Origin: Alteromonas sp. 1_MG-2023
GTDB taxonomy: Bacteria > Pseudomonadota > Gammaproteobacteria > Enterobacterales > Alteromonadaceae
Reading direction: 5' to 3'
Assembly (NCBI RefSeq): GCF_030547075.1
Contig: NZ_JAUOQH010000025.1
Span: forward strand, 1 to 50,916
Length of the DNA: 50,916 nucleotides
Under the pieces are notes generated by a model. It worked only from the letters and a program-made list of their open reading frames with translations. It was not told the origin of the DNA and did no database searches. Position 1 is the first letter of the stretch; every line of letters begins with the position of its first letter. This document shows, piece by piece, positions 15,220 to 24,517 of the stretch. A program made the translations under genes and the position numbers.

Positions 15220-16308
15220 TTAAACGTTTTCTACAACAGGTATTTCTGCGGGTATCTCGGCAGGATTGCTCGACCATGCGGTTATTAACGCTTTTACTAG
15301 CGTTGCCAACGGTATCGCAAAGAAAACACCCCAGAAGCCCCATAGGCCACCAAATACCAGCACTGCAATAATAATATACAGTGGGTGTAAGCTTACTGCT
15401 TCAGAGAAAAGCAATGGCACCAATAAGTTTCCATCTAACGCTTGAATAATGGAGTAAGCAATAAATAGATACCAAAAGTCAGGTGTTAAGCCCCATTGAA
15501 ACAACGCCATTACGGCAACAGGAATAGTGACAACTGCTGCGCCAATATAAGGAATAAGTACAGAAATACCTACCAACACACCCAGTAATATGGCGTAACG
15601 TAAATCCATGAACGCAAAGGTGACACATGACACTAAACTTACAATTACGATTTCGATTACTTTGCCACGAATGTAGTTGGCAATTTGCGAGTTCATTTCA
15701 TGGCCAACTTGGCTAATTAACCGCCGCTCTTTAGGTAAAAGGCGTGAAATGCTTTCTAAAAAATACATTTTGTCTTTTAGCATGAAAAACACCATTAGCG
15801 GCACCAGCACAGCGTAAACAAGCAACGCAGCTACATTCGCTATATTACTAAACGACGCTGATATTAGCGTTTCACCTACACCCACCAATTTTTCATTCAA
15901 GCCTTCCATCATTTGATGAATTTGGTATACCTGAACGTAATCAGGGTATTTGTCTGGCAAGGTTAAGATCCAATCTTGTGCTTTTTGCCATATTAACGGT
16001 GTTTCTTGAATTAAATTAATACTTTGCCGTGTAACGATGGGCACTAGCCCTATCAACATAAAGATAACTAGCGTAACAAAACCCAGTAGCACAATGCCGC
16101 AAGCAATAGCTCGACTGACACCAATTCGAACCATATGGGTGACAGGCCAATCTAACAAATAGGCAATGATGGCAGCCACTAACACAGGCATGATTAACTC
16201 ACCCCACAATAGCAGCGCGGCGGTTGTTATTAGTATAAGGATAAGCAGCATCGCTGCATCAGGATCGGAAAATTTGCGTCGGTACCAGCGACCAAACACA
16301 TTGATCAT
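15220..16308 (-). CDS. perM: AI-2E family membrane transporter (PerM)
   Basis: The 362-residue membrane protein belongs to the UPF0118/AI-2E transporter family, whose members include PerM and TqsA. It has hydrophobic segments near the N-terminus (about 20-65), a central soluble portion (about 95-165) and a C-terminal membrane block with the family motif GVLVGISVLIPYIGAAV and VFGGLWGFWGVFFAIPLATLVKA. I chose the ATG at 16308 (MINVFGRWYRRKF) because AGGAAG lies just upstream; the open frame reaches further to 16395, but that extension looks like leader. It sits next to bepA as in E. coli (yfgO-yfgC). The transported substrate is not settled for this branch. Confidence 0.9.
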   Translation of the reverse strand: MINVFGRWYRRKFSDPDAAMLLILILITTAALLLWGELIMPVLVAAIIAYLLDWPVTHMVRIGVSRAIACGIVLLGFVTLVIFMLIGLVPIVTRQSINLIQETPLIWQKAQDWILTLPDKYPDYVQVYQIHQMMEGLNEKLVGVGETLISASFSNIANVAALLVYAVLVPLMVFFMLKDKMYFLESISRLLPKERRLISQVGHEMNSQIANYIRGKVIEIVIVSLVSCVTFAFMDLRYAILLGVLVGISVLIPYIGAAVVTIPVAVMALFQWGLTPDFWYLFIAYSIIQALDGNLLVPLLFSEAVSLHPLYIIIAVLVFGGLWGFWGVFFAIPLATLVKALITAWSSNPAEIPAEIPVVENV

Positions 16309-16588
16309 AAAAGCTTCCTGAGAAATTTTAAGAATAGGATACGCATCATAGTGTAAACACTCATCATCGGGCAATACACTTTCCATTAAAATCAATCTGG
16401 TAAGACGATTAAACGTTAATGCAACTGTACAATTACCATGGTTAATTATTATTACAGAATTACACTAAAACTGGCATTAACCTACTTATCTAGGCAGAAT
16501 AATAAAATTCATAGCAAATAATTGAAACTGAAATGCAACTTTGGTGCTCTAATACGTATTACAGTATTGTTCAGTTAATAACAGGTAC

Positions 16589-18058
16589 ATGAAGAAAAGG
16601 TTATCTAAAAAACTCGTTGTGCTGTCTTTCCTTGTTACAGCAAGCTTGTCGAGTATTGCGCAAGACGCGAATTACAGTAACAAAAATGCGCTACCTGAAA
16701 TAGGCGTAGTAGCTTCCGACGCCATATCCTTAGATAAGGAAATGATAGTTGGCGATGCTGTTATGCGCCAAATGCGAGGCCAAAGCCCGCTAATTGCAGA
16801 TCCTGTTTTAGATGAATATCTTCAAGATTTAGGTAACCGCTTAGTTATTCACGCCGAAAATGCTAAATTTCCTTTTCGTTTTTTCTGGGTAGATAACGAT
16901 GCCATTAACGCCTTTGCCTTCTTTGGCGGCCATATTGGTGTTCACTCAGGGTTAATGCGCCGAGCAAACACGGAAAGTGAATTAGCTTCGGTACTGGCTC
17001 ACGAAATATCTCACGTAACACAACGGCATATTGCCCGTAGCATGCAAGCACAGCAGCGTTCATCGCCACTTGCTATTGCATCGTTAATTGGGGGCGTTTT
17101 AATTGCCATGGCCAGCCCTCAGGCAGGTATGGCAGCAATGCAGGCGGGTCAAGCCGCCTCTGTGCAAATGCAAATCGACTATACTCGCTCGAACGAGCAA
17201 GAAGCTGACCGCATTGGTATTGCGATGTTGTCTCGCGCGGGGTTTGATGCCAATGGCGCTGCAGATTTCTTTTCCATTATGGCTGAGGAATACCGGAATG
17301 TATCTCGTCCGCCAGCACGCTTACTAACTCACCCATTAACCGAAACCCGTATTGCCGATGCCCGTTCACGTGCAAATGATTACCCTTCTCGCTTTGTACC
17401 TATAAGCAAACAATTTGAATTAGCTAAAGCCAGAATAATGGCGCGATACTCGTTTGAACCCGAGTACGCCGTTGAGTATTTTACTGCTCAGGTTGAAGCG
17501 CAGGTTTATCGCGTGAAAGAAGCTTCGCTGTATGCCTTAGCGTTAGCCTACATGCGCACTGAAGAATACGACAAAGCGCAAGACATCATTATGGGTGATT
17601 TGTTAAGCAAAGATGGCGGCAACTTATTTTACCTTGATGCTGCTACAGACATTTATATTGCTAAAGGGGAACCGTTAAAAGCGGTTGAGATGCTGTCGCC
17701 TTACGTAGAAAACAGCCCACGCAATCAAGTTTTAGCGTTAAACCAAGCAAATGCCATGATAAGCGCAGGTCAATATGACAATGCAATCAGCTTATTAAAA
17801 GACTTTTTGCTGGTAAACGATGAATACCAAATTGCTTACCAGCTTATGTCTGAAGCCTATCAAAAAGCCAAGCGTTTCTCGCAGATGCATCAAAGTAAGG
17901 CAGAAGTTTATGCGTTATATGGCGCTTATAGCCGTGCGGTAGATGAACTGCAATACGCTTATAACTTTGCCAAAGATGATGACCATCTTCAAAAGCAACG
18001 TATTAGAGCGAGAATAAAGCAATTTAGAGATCAAGAAGAGCGATTACAACGGCTTTAG
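16589..18058 (+). CDS. bepA: Periplasmic M48 metalloprotease/chaperone BepA with TPR domain
   Basis: BepA works in the periplasm in assembly and quality control of outer-membrane proteins such as LptD. The 489-residue precursor has a signal peptide (about 1-25, ending SSIAQD). An M48 metalloprotease domain follows, with zinc motif HEISH at 138-142 and the third ligand region NEQEADRIG. A TPR-rich C-terminal half (about 285-480) begins after TETRIADARSRA. The length matches E. coli BepA (487). It is divergent from perM, with a 280-bp region between the chosen starts. Confidence 0.94.
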   Translation: MKKRLSKKLVVLSFLVTASLSSIAQDANYSNKNALPEIGVVASDAISLDKEMIVGDAVMRQMRGQSPLIADPVLDEYLQDLGNRLVIHAENAKFPFRFFWVDNDAINAFAFFGGHIGVHSGLMRRANTESELASVLAHEISHVTQRHIARSMQAQQRSSPLAIASLIGGVLIAMASPQAGMAAMQAGQAASVQMQIDYTRSNEQEADRIGIAMLSRAGFDANGAADFFSIMAEEYRNVSRPPARLLTHPLTETRIADARSRANDYPSRFVPISKQFELAKARIMARYSFEPEYAVEYFTAQVEAQVYRVKEASLYALALAYMRTEEYDKAQDIIMGDLLSKDGGNLFYLDAATDIYIAKGEPLKAVEMLSPYVENSPRNQVLALNQANAMISAGQYDNAISLLKDFLLVNDEYQIAYQLMSEAYQKAKRFSQMHQSKAEVYALYGAYSRAVDELQYAYNFAKDDDHLQKQRIRARIKQFRDQEERLQRL

Positions 18059-18073
18059 TATACGCCTACTGCG

Positions 18074-18162
18074 TTCACAGCGACTGCATTCACAGCGACT
18101 ACATTCACAGCGACTGCATTCACAGCGACTGCATTCACAGCGACTGCTTCACAGCGACTGCA
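18074..18162. repeat. 15-bp tandem repeat, six copies
   Basis: The unit TTCACAGCGACTGCA is repeated at 18074, 18089, 18104 (all 15 bp), 18119, 18134 (14 bp) and 18148. One unit carries a single change (ACTACA). The repeats lie between the convergent bepA and TlpA-like genes. The last copy encodes the final residues and stop of the TlpA-like gene. Confidence 0.9.
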
Positions 18163-18634
18163 GCTCGTGAATTTTGTCGGTAAGAATGTCAGCAGTAACT
18201 TCGCCTAAGATTTCGGCTCGTACCTGCCCTTCAGGACCAATAATATAAGTCGCCGGTAAATACGGCGGCTTACTGATTGGAAGATGTGTTTCTTCGTTAG
18301 CCATTATCACATTCAGTGTAATTTCAAACTTATTCATCATTACCTGTAAATCGCTAACAGGCAGTACGTCGTAATTAATCGCGAACAAATGCGTTTTCGG
18401 CGGCAAGTTTTTATTTAACTGATGTAGCTCGGGCATTTCTCGTAAACACGGTGCGCACCAAGGTGCAAAGTAATTAATGATGACCCAATCACCTTTTAAA
18501 TCGCGCCATTTGTACTGTTCCCCTTGAAGGGTTTCAAAGTCGGTTTGGCTGTATTTGTAAAACCAAACTCCAGCCGTTACCGACAGCAACATTACCAGTG
18601 CAATAAGTAGCCCTTGCTTCATAGAGTTTGACAT
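18149..18634 (-). CDS. TlpA/ResA-like membrane-anchored thioredoxin
   Basis: The 161-residue protein has an N-terminal membrane anchor (about 5-27) and a thioredoxin-fold domain in the periplasm. The redox motif WCAPC is in NYFAPWCAPCLREMPELHQL, and the cis-Pro region is LPATYIIGPEGQV. Such proteins reduce or shuffle disulfides in the periplasm, for example in cytochrome maturation; the partner is not evident here. I chose ATG 18634 (MSNSMKQG) because AGAGGT lies 8-9 bases upstream; an in-frame ATG at 18694 is less likely. The stop codon falls within the last unit of a 15-bp tandem repeat, so the C-terminal LQSL derives from repeat sequence. Confidence 0.85.
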   Translation of the reverse strand: MSNSMKQGLLIALVMLLSVTAGVWFYKYSQTDFETLQGEQYKWRDLKGDWVIINYFAPWCAPCLREMPELHQLNKNLPPKTHLFAINYDVLPVSDLQVMMNKFEITLNVIMANEETHLPISKPPYLPATYIIGPEGQVRAEILGEVTADILTDKIHELQSL

Positions 18635-19032
18635 GTTTTGTACCTCTTTTACTTTTAAAACAGCGGTATACTTGCTACCCCTCATGGTGTGCAAACATGC
18701 CTTGCTGTGTTTTTAATAGCAAGCTTTTTCAATCGAGCGCTTTATGCATCAAATCATGCACTCTACTTATTGTACCTTACGTTATGAGCCTAAAGTTATA
18801 AGCCTAAAGTTATGAGCCTTAATTTATACGCCCGAAATTGTACGCGTATCGCTATTTGCTTATTTTCACTCTATTACGTGCTCTTTCACTCTTAACGGGC
18901 TTAAACGCCATTAATATTGAGTTACTATCACCCATTAGGCACTGACGCCTCGAAAAACACCTTGAAAAACACTTTCAAACAAGCAATAGTCAGCGCCAAA
19001 ATTTGGCAACGATTAAACAACGAGGCGACACT
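18635..19032. other. Intergenic region with a short tandem repeat
   Basis: This gap of about 400 bp lies between the divergent TlpA-like and yfgD genes. It contains three tandem copies of a 14-bp unit GTTATRAGCCTAAA (18781-18794, 18795-18808, 18809-18822, the last degenerate). I see no further gene. Confidence 0.6.
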
Positions 19033-19386
19033 ATGTCTTCGGTTACTATATTACATAACCCGCGCTGCTCTAAAAGCCGCCAAACCTTAGCCTTACTGCA
19101 AGAAAAAGGTATATCACCTACCGTAGTAGAATATTTAAAAACGCCGCTAAGCCTTGCTGAACTTAACACCTTGTTCGGGCAGCTTAACGTCGACACTGTG
19201 CGCGACATGATGCGCACTAAAGAAGATGCTTATAAAGCCATGGGCTTAGGTGCTAAAGAAACCACTGACGAGCAGCTTTTCGCTGCCATGGTAGAAAACC
19301 CTAAGTTACTTGAACGCCCGGTAGTGATAGCTAACAATGCAGCGCGTATCGGAAGACCACCAGAGGCAGTGTTGGACATCTTATAA
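19033..19386 (+). CDS. yfgD: ArsC-family protein YfgD (glutaredoxin-type arsenate reductase family)
   Basis: The 117-residue protein has the ArsC/Spx-family fold. The catalytic Cys12 lies in ILHNPRCSKSRQTLALLQEKG, followed by VVEYLKTPLS, the cis-Pro RPVVI and a final GRPPEAVLDIL. In the E. coli genome yfgD follows bepA as it does here; its arsenate reductase role is inferred from the family, and true ars operon partners are absent. I chose ATG 19033; an upstream TTG (19003) would add ten residues. The stop shares one base with the wrbA start (TAATG). Confidence 0.9.
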   Translation: MSSVTILHNPRCSKSRQTLALLQEKGISPTVVEYLKTPLSLAELNTLFGQLNVDTVRDMMRTKEDAYKAMGLGAKETTDEQLFAAMVENPKLLERPVVIANNAARIGRPPEAVLDIL

Positions 19387-20039
19387 TGGGCCCTATTTTA
19401 ATTCTTTATTACAGCCGCCATGGCAGCACGAAAAAGCTGGCTGATGCTATAGCGCAAGGCGCGATTGCTGAACTATCAAGTCGAGCTGTATCAGCTACAT
19501 CAGCCGTGAAAGCTGAAGTAATAGTGCGCAGTGTAGCAAGCCTAAATGCTAACGCTGACGACGCAAGTTCAGGGGTTAAAAACCCAAATGCTGCGCCTAT
19601 AGTTACTCTACAAGAGCTTGAGCAGTGCAGCGCCCTTGCGCTAGGTAGCCCAACCCGATTTGGTAATATGGCTGCGCCAGTTAAGCAGTTTTTAGATAAC
19701 ACCAGCAGCCAATGGTTAAAAGGGTCGTTAATTAACAAGCCTGCCTGTGTATTTACGTCGAGTTCTTCAATGCATGGCGGCCAGGAATCTACGTTACTTT
19801 CCATGATGCTGCCTTTGTTTCATCACGGTATGGTGATGTGTGGCCTTCCCTACAGTGAACCTGCGCTTCATCAAACTCGAAGTGGTGGCAGCCCTTATGG
19901 CGTGAGCCATGTCGCCCTCGACAGTACAATTACGCTTACTGAAGATGAAAAATCTTTATGTATTGCACAAGGTAAACGTCTGGCACAATTAGCCATCGCA
20001 CTGTGGTTATCGCAATCGGAGAAAACACATGACGCCTAA
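19386..20039 (+). CDS. wrbA: NAD(P)H:quinone oxidoreductase, WrbA/flavodoxin-like
   Basis: The 217-residue flavodoxin-fold protein shows the FMN phosphate loop YYSRHGSTKKLADAIAQGA (about 8-26), GSPTRFGNMAAPVKQFLD (about 96-113) and HGGQESTLLSMMLPLFHHGM. These are typical of WrbA, which reduces quinones by two electrons and limits radical formation. A segment of about 20 residues between the first two motifs (rich in Ala, Ser and Asn) is longer than in E. coli WrbA. It is translationally coupled to yfgD (one-base overlap) and overlaps the following DUF2069 gene by 11 bases. Confidence 0.88.
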   Translation: MGPILILYYSRHGSTKKLADAIAQGAIAELSSRAVSATSAVKAEVIVRSVASLNANADDASSGVKNPNAAPIVTLQELEQCSALALGSPTRFGNMAAPVKQFLDNTSSQWLKGSLINKPACVFTSSSSMHGGQESTLLSMMLPLFHHGMVMCGLPYSEPALHQTRSGGSPYGVSHVALDSTITLTEDEKSLCIAQGKRLAQLAIALWLSQSEKTHDA

Positions 20040-20448
20040 TACCCGTTTTTATCGTTATTTGGCACTCGTTTGTCATAGCTTATTAATCTTTTGGATTATT
20101 GCGTGGCAGTTTTTTCTGAATAAAACCCTTACCTATTCGCCAGTATTTATTACTCTGGTGTATTTAGTGCCGCTATTGCTGCCTTACAAAGGCATTATTC
20201 AGGGCAAGCCTTATACGCATGCTTGGGCAAATTTTGTTGTACTGTTTTACTTAATGCACGGATGTACGGTGGCGTATGCGGTACCTGAAGAGCGTTGGTA
20301 CGCAGCATTAGAAATTCTGCTTTGTGTTGGTATGTTTGTTGGTTGCAGTGCTTTTGCTAGAAAGCGTGGCCGCGAGCTAGGTCTTGGGCTTAAAAAGCTT
20401 AAGCAAGTGATGCAGGAAGAGAAAGCGCATTTCGAACCAGGGGAATAA
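20029..20448 (+). CDS. DUF2069 inner-membrane protein
   Basis: The 139-residue protein has four hydrophobic segments (about 9-30, 38-52, 65-83 and 91-110) and a positively charged C-terminal tail (ARKRGRELGLGLKKLKQ). It belongs to DUF2069, a family of unknown function often found beside wrbA and yfgD-type genes in gammaproteobacteria. It overlaps wrbA by 11 bases and is convergent with hda, with 30 bp between. Confidence 0.85.
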   Translation: MTPNTRFYRYLALVCHSLLIFWIIAWQFFLNKTLTYSPVFITLVYLVPLLLPYKGIIQGKPYTHAWANFVVLFYLMHGCTVAYAVPEERWYAALEILLCVGMFVGCSAFARKRGRELGLGLKKLKQVMQEEKAHFEPGE

Positions 20449-20478
20449 ATAGAAAGCGGGGCTTGTTAAATTAGTAAA

Positions 20479-21231
20479 TTAAAGCCCTAATTCCCGCTTT
20501 ACCATAGCGACGGAGAGTTTTTTTTGTTCTTGTAATGAACGGGTATCCAGCCGGGCAAGCAAGCTCAATAAACTACGCAAGTCTCTGTCGCTGTGATGCA
20601 ATAAAAATTGCAGCGCTTGCTCTGATAAACGCAATCCCCGCTGATGAGCACGTAATCGCACCACTTCTTTGCGTGACTCATCATCTAACCCCGCTAAATG
20701 ATAAATAACGCCCCACGCAAGCCTAGAGCTTAAATCCGGCAATTGAAATGCAGGATTCGATGGGCCTTGCTGGCTGCTACCCACAATCAGTGCATTCGGA
20801 TTTTCGATTACGCGGTTAAACAGGTCGAATAAGGCTTCTTCCCATCGCGGCTGTCCGGCTATGCCATGAATATTATCTAAACAAATAACCGATAAGTTTT
20901 CTAATCCATCGAAAATATCAAAAGACCATTGCGCGTGGTGATTTAAGTTTAAATAAAGATGGTTAACATTTTGCTGCGCCAGTTGATGGCATAAGGCATA
21001 CAGTAAGTGACTTTTGCCAAGCCCCTGCCCACCAAGTAAGGTAATAAGAGGAAGGTGTAACGCAGATAAAGAAGCCAAAGACTCCGCTTCTTGCCATGCA
21101 GGCATAGCGCTTGGAATACACTTAAGCAACGCCACCACTTCTAGGTTTCCCGTATCAACAAAACTATCGAAGGTTTCATCTGTGGGTAGCGTTACGGGAA
21201 GAGTCAGCTGCATAGCAAGGTGATCATTCAT
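20479..21231 (-). CDS. hda: DnaA regulatory inactivator Hda
   Basis: Hda, bound to the sliding clamp, stimulates ATP hydrolysis by DnaA and prevents over-initiation of replication. The 250-residue protein has the clamp-binding motif QLTLPV at residues 8-13. An AAA+ domain related to DnaA follows: the P-loop is GGQGLGKSHLLYAL (about 68-81), the Walker B ICLDNIHGIAG, and the arginine finger region SRLAWG. The length matches E. coli Hda within a few residues. It overlaps the upstream DUF2066 gene by 8 bases and is probably co-transcribed with it. Confidence 0.94.
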   Translation of the reverse strand: MNDHLAMQLTLPVTLPTDETFDSFVDTGNLEVVALLKCIPSAMPAWQEAESLASLSALHLPLITLLGGQGLGKSHLLYALCHQLAQQNVNHLYLNLNHHAQWSFDIFDGLENLSVICLDNIHGIAGQPRWEEALFDLFNRVIENPNALIVGSSQQGPSNPAFQLPDLSSRLAWGVIYHLAGLDDESRKEVVRLRAHQRGLRLSEQALQFLLHHSDRDLRSLLSLLARLDTRSLQEQKKLSVAMVKRELGL

Positions 21232-22594
21232 TCCAGTAAAAGGTATATCCTTCTACAACTTGACCGAAGGCATCGGTAACAGGCCTTAGTTTAGATTCTA
21301 ATCTTACGGTATTCAGTAAATCGTCAGGTGTACCCAGCAACGTTAAGTTATAAGTTGCGACTGAGCCTGTCTGCCCCGTAAGCATAGCCTCTTCAATAAC
21401 ACTTAAGCTTTTCAAGTAGGCATTCGCATTTGCGTATTTTTTCAATGAGTCTAAATTTGCTACCGACACAGAAATTTGAATTCGCTCTGCATCAACGGCG
21501 CCTGGAATGACCGCATATTGTGACGATAAATAATTGGCATAGGCATCAACCAATTGCTGAGTTAATGAGGTAGGCTCGTCGGCAAAAATAGAACCGTAGC
21601 TTACCTTACCATTACCTACAAATACCCAGTCGAGTGCATATTCACCTTCTTGTGCTTTTTGCGCGTATTGGGTGAATTCATCCATGGTAAATGGTGGCAT
21701 TTCTTTCGCTTCATTCACCATAGAGCCTGAAGCATTACTGTCACCATTTTTACCTATTGCGCCAGCATCTACGCCAGCATCACTTAAGTCCATCTGCCCA
21801 CTAACCGGCTGTTCACTTTGATCGCCAGAATCATTCATATTAGTGGGCATATCATTATTGGTATCGTAAGCGTTTGCTACTTCTGAAGGTAACCCTTCAG
21901 GAATTGACGGCATCTCGCCTGGCTTATTTTTATACAGGCGTGCACCGATAATATTATCAACACCATAACGTTGCGACGATGACGTAAGAGACTGTACAAA
22001 CCTGCCCCACACATCATAAATAGAAATACTGGCCGAATCAGTTAAGTCCATTAGCGGAAGGCTTACCGGCACACCGCGGGTTTTCGCGGTATTAACTAAC
22101 ATTTCACCAACGGGGGTTGGACGGCCTTCATCTAAAATAATTCGTTCTTTGTCGTCGGTTTCTGTGGCCAGCCACACAATAGTTTCTGGTCTGCGCTCGC
22201 CCCACAAAGGAAGGCCTTCACGCTTCATTAATTCAGTAAGCTTAGTTTTATCGAATTCGGCCACATAAAAGGTTTCATTGGCTGCATAGGTAAAACGATA
22301 CGAGCGAAGGTAAGCTTCTGGGTTTCTTAGCGCAGCCCGTACACCGGCATTTTGCAACACTGTGGTGTTACCAGACACTTTTACCATCACTTGGGTGAGT
22401 GCTTCTTTTAACGCGCTGGATTGCGTTTTTTGACTCTGATCGCTAACAGGTATCTGTGCTTCATTAACTACTATCTGTTGGGTAGCATAGGCATTTATTG
22501 AACATACCGTTATTGCTAAACCTACACCACGAATTAATTGTCGCTGAAACATACGCCTAATTTTCCTGTTCCGATTAGAAATCAATTTCTTCAC
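21224..22594 (-). CDS. DUF2066 domain-containing periplasmic protein
   Basis: The 456-residue precursor has an N-terminal signal-like segment (RGVGLAITVCSINAYATQQI; the first ~17 residues are strongly basic). A DUF2066 region follows (about 45-220: SQSSALKEALTQVMVKVSGN, LWGERRPETIVWLATE, SISIYDVWGRFVQSL). A low-complexity Asp/Asn/Ser/Gly-rich insert lies at about 236-290. A C-terminal part contains YALDWVFVGNGKVSYGSIF. The function is unknown. In many gammaproteobacteria it sits just upstream of hda, as here. A start further inside (MFQRQLIRGVG, residue 15) would also give a signal peptide. Confidence 0.8.
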   Translation of the reverse strand: MKKLISNRNRKIRRMFQRQLIRGVGLAITVCSINAYATQQIVVNEAQIPVSDQSQKTQSSALKEALTQVMVKVSGNTTVLQNAGVRAALRNPEAYLRSYRFTYAANETFYVAEFDKTKLTELMKREGLPLWGERRPETIVWLATETDDKERIILDEGRPTPVGEMLVNTAKTRGVPVSLPLMDLTDSASISIYDVWGRFVQSLTSSSQRYGVDNIIGARLYKNKPGEMPSIPEGLPSEVANAYDTNNDMPTNMNDSGDQSEQPVSGQMDLSDAGVDAGAIGKNGDSNASGSMVNEAKEMPPFTMDEFTQYAQKAQEGEYALDWVFVGNGKVSYGSIFADEPTSLTQQLVDAYANYLSSQYAVIPGAVDAERIQISVSVANLDSLKKYANANAYLKSLSVIEEAMLTGQTGSVATYNLTLLGTPDDLLNTVRLESKLRPVTDAFGQVVEGYTFYWNE

Positions 22595-22758
22595 TACTCC
22601 ACTGCAGCGCTAAAAGATCGTAGCGGCTATTCTCTGACATATTCATGTTTATTTCATCAACAAAAACAAAAATCGCCGCCTGTTAGGCCGAATAAATATT
22701 AATTCATACTCAAATTACACTTTTTTCACATGATCTGACCCTTATCCGCCTTAGTCAA

Positions 22759-22787
22759 TTGGACTTGTGGTGACTTACTGGTAGAAT
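22759..22787 (+). promoter_or_regulatory. Candidate sigma-70 promoter of purMN
   Basis: TTGGAC (22759-22764) and TAGAAT (22782-22787) are separated by exactly 17 bp and lie 42 bp before the purM start. Confidence 0.65.
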
Positions 22788-22821
22788 CCGCGTTTTTCTA
22801 CCTCTTACTCTTAGTTCTAGG

Positions 22822-22837
22822 GCGCAAACGTGAGCGA
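22822..22837 (+). promoter_or_regulatory. PurR-box-like sequence at the purM start codon
   Basis: GCGCAAACGTGAGCGA resembles the PurR operator ACGCAAACGTTTGCGT, with the central CGCAAACGT intact and the right half weaker. It overlaps the GTG start codon of purM (22830-22832) and lies downstream of the candidate promoter. Confidence 0.35.
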
Positions 22838-23870
22838 AAATAAAACCTCTCTTAGTTATAAAGATGCTGGTGTCGATATTGATGCGGGAAACCAACTTGT
22901 CGACCGTATTAAATCCGTTACTAAAAGGACTCACCGTCCGGAAGTAAAAGGAAACCTTGGTGGGTTTGGCGCATTATGTTCGCTTCCAACGAAATACAAG
23001 AACCCGTTATTGGTTTCTGGAACCGATGGCGTGGGTACTAAACTTCGTGTTGCTATGGACGCAAACCGTCATGATGGTGTGGGTATCGACTTAGTCGCCA
23101 TGTGTGTTAACGACCTTATTGTACAAGGTGCAGAGCCTCTATTCTTCTTAGACTATTACGCTACTGGCAAACTAGATGTTGATGTTGCTGCATCGGTAGT
23201 TACCGGCATTGGTAATGGTTGTGAGCAAGCTGGATGTGCCCTAATCGGTGGTGAAACCGCTGAAATGCCGGGCATGTACCACGACGGCGATTACGATATT
23301 GCCGGTTTCTGCGTAGGTGTGGTTGAAGCTGAAAACGTTATCGACGGCACTAAAGTAAAACCAGGCCAAAAACTTATCGCATTAGGATCATCAGGCCCTC
23401 ACTCGAACGGTTACTCGCTGGTTCGTAAGATTTTAGAAGTGAGCAGCGCCGACGTAAACCAAGATTTAGACGGCAAGCCGCTTATCGAGCATTTACTTGA
23501 GCCTACCCGCATTTATGTGAAGTCTGTTCTAGCATTGCTTGAGAAAGTTGAAGTTAGCGCTATTTCACACATTACTGGCGGCGGTTTCTGGGAAAACATC
23601 CCACGCGTATTGCCTGATGATGCAAAAGTGGTTATCGACGAGAAGAGCTGGCAGTGGCCTTCAGTATTTAGCTGGCTGCAAGAGAACGGTAACGTTACTC
23701 GTCACGAAATGTACCGTACGTTCAACTGTGGTGTTGGCTTGGTTATCGTGATTGACGAAGCGGATGTTGATACTACTATTGCTACGTTGAAAGCACATGG
23801 TGAAAACGCATGGGTAATTGGTGACATTAAAGCCAAAGATGGCGAGCAGCAAGTTGAGATAAACGCGTGA
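22830..23870 (+). CDS. purM: Phosphoribosylformylglycinamidine cyclo-ligase (AIR synthase)
   Basis: PurM closes the imidazole ring of FGAM to AIR with ATP in purine synthesis. The 346-residue protein has the family signatures: [84 protein letters not shown] and [16 protein letters not shown]. The start is a GTG preceded by AGGG. The stop codon overlaps the purN GTG by three bases, as in the E. coli purMN operon. Confidence 0.97.
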   Translation: MSENKTSLSYKDAGVDIDAGNQLVDRIKSVTKRTHRPEVKGNLGGFGALCSLPTKYKNPLLVSGTDGVGTKLRVAMDANRHDGVGIDLVAMCVNDLIVQGAEPLFFLDYYATGKLDVDVAASVVTGIGNGCEQAGCALIGGETAEMPGMYHDGDYDIAGFCVGVVEAENVIDGTKVKPGQKLIALGSSGPHSNGYSLVRKILEVSSADVNQDLDGKPLIEHLLEPTRIYVKSVLALLEKVEVSAISHITGGGFWENIPRVLPDDAKVVIDEKSWQWPSVFSWLQENGNVTRHEMYRTFNCGVGLVIVIDEADVDTTIATLKAHGENAWVIGDIKAKDGEQQVEINA

Positions 23871-24517
23871 GCACGTCATCAACTAAACTCTGCGTTTTAA
23901 TATCGGGTAATGGCAGTAACTTACAGGCTATTATCGATAACATCAGCGCTGAAAAACTTGATGCTGAAATATGCGGTGTGATTAGTAACCGCCCTAATGC
24001 GTATGGTTTAACACGCGCAAAGGAAGCCGGCATTAACGCAATCAGTCTTGATCATATGACCCATGATAGTCGCGAAAGCTACGACAAGGCTTTGCAAGCT
24101 GAAATTGAATCACTAAACCCTGATTATATCGTGCTTGCAGGCTTCATGCGTATCCTAACGCCTGAGTTTGTAAATACTTTTTCTGGAAAATTAGTGAACG
24201 TTCATCCATCTTTGTTGCCCAAATACAAAGGTTTGAATACACATCAGCAAGCTATCGACAACGGCGACGAAGAACATGGCGTAAGCGTGCACTTTGTCAC
24301 ACCTGAGTTAGATGGCGGCCCAGTTATCATTCAAAGCCGTGTTCCGGTTTTCGAAGATGACACTGCGGTAGACTTAGCTGATCGTGTTCAAGAACAGGAG
24401 CGTCGCATTTACCCATTAGTGCTTTCTTGGTTTAGTGCGGGGCGACTTAAGATGGTAAATAATAAGGCTATCCTAGATGAGCAAGAACTCCCAGAATCGG
24501 GTTATGCAAACGAATAA
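23867..24517 (+). CDS. purN: Phosphoribosylglycinamide formyltransferase (GAR transformylase)
   Basis: PurN transfers a formyl group from 10-formyl-THF to GAR, the third step of purine synthesis. The 216-residue protein carries [17 protein letters not shown] (substrate phosphate loop), [11 protein letters not shown], the catalytic [20 protein letters not shown], and [15 protein letters not shown]. It starts at GTG 23867 within the purM stop and is translationally coupled to it. Its 3' end overlaps the following DUF3108 gene, so the three genes are probably one transcript ending at the terminator near 25240. Confidence 0.96.
   Translation: MSTSSTKLCVLISGNGSNLQAIIDNISAEKLDAEICGVISNRPNAYGLTRAKEAGINAISLDHMTHDSRESYDKALQAEIESLNPDYIVLAGFMRILTPEFVNTFSGKLVNVHPSLLPKYKGLNTHQQAIDNGDEEHGVSVHFVTPELDGGPVIIQSRVPVFEDDTAVDLADRVQEQERRIYPLVLSWFSAGRLKMVNNKAILDEQELPESGYANE

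Noticed and set aside
18074..18162. CRISPR-like array
   Set aside because: The units are head-to-tail with no spacers, and no cas gene is near; it is a simple tandem repeat.
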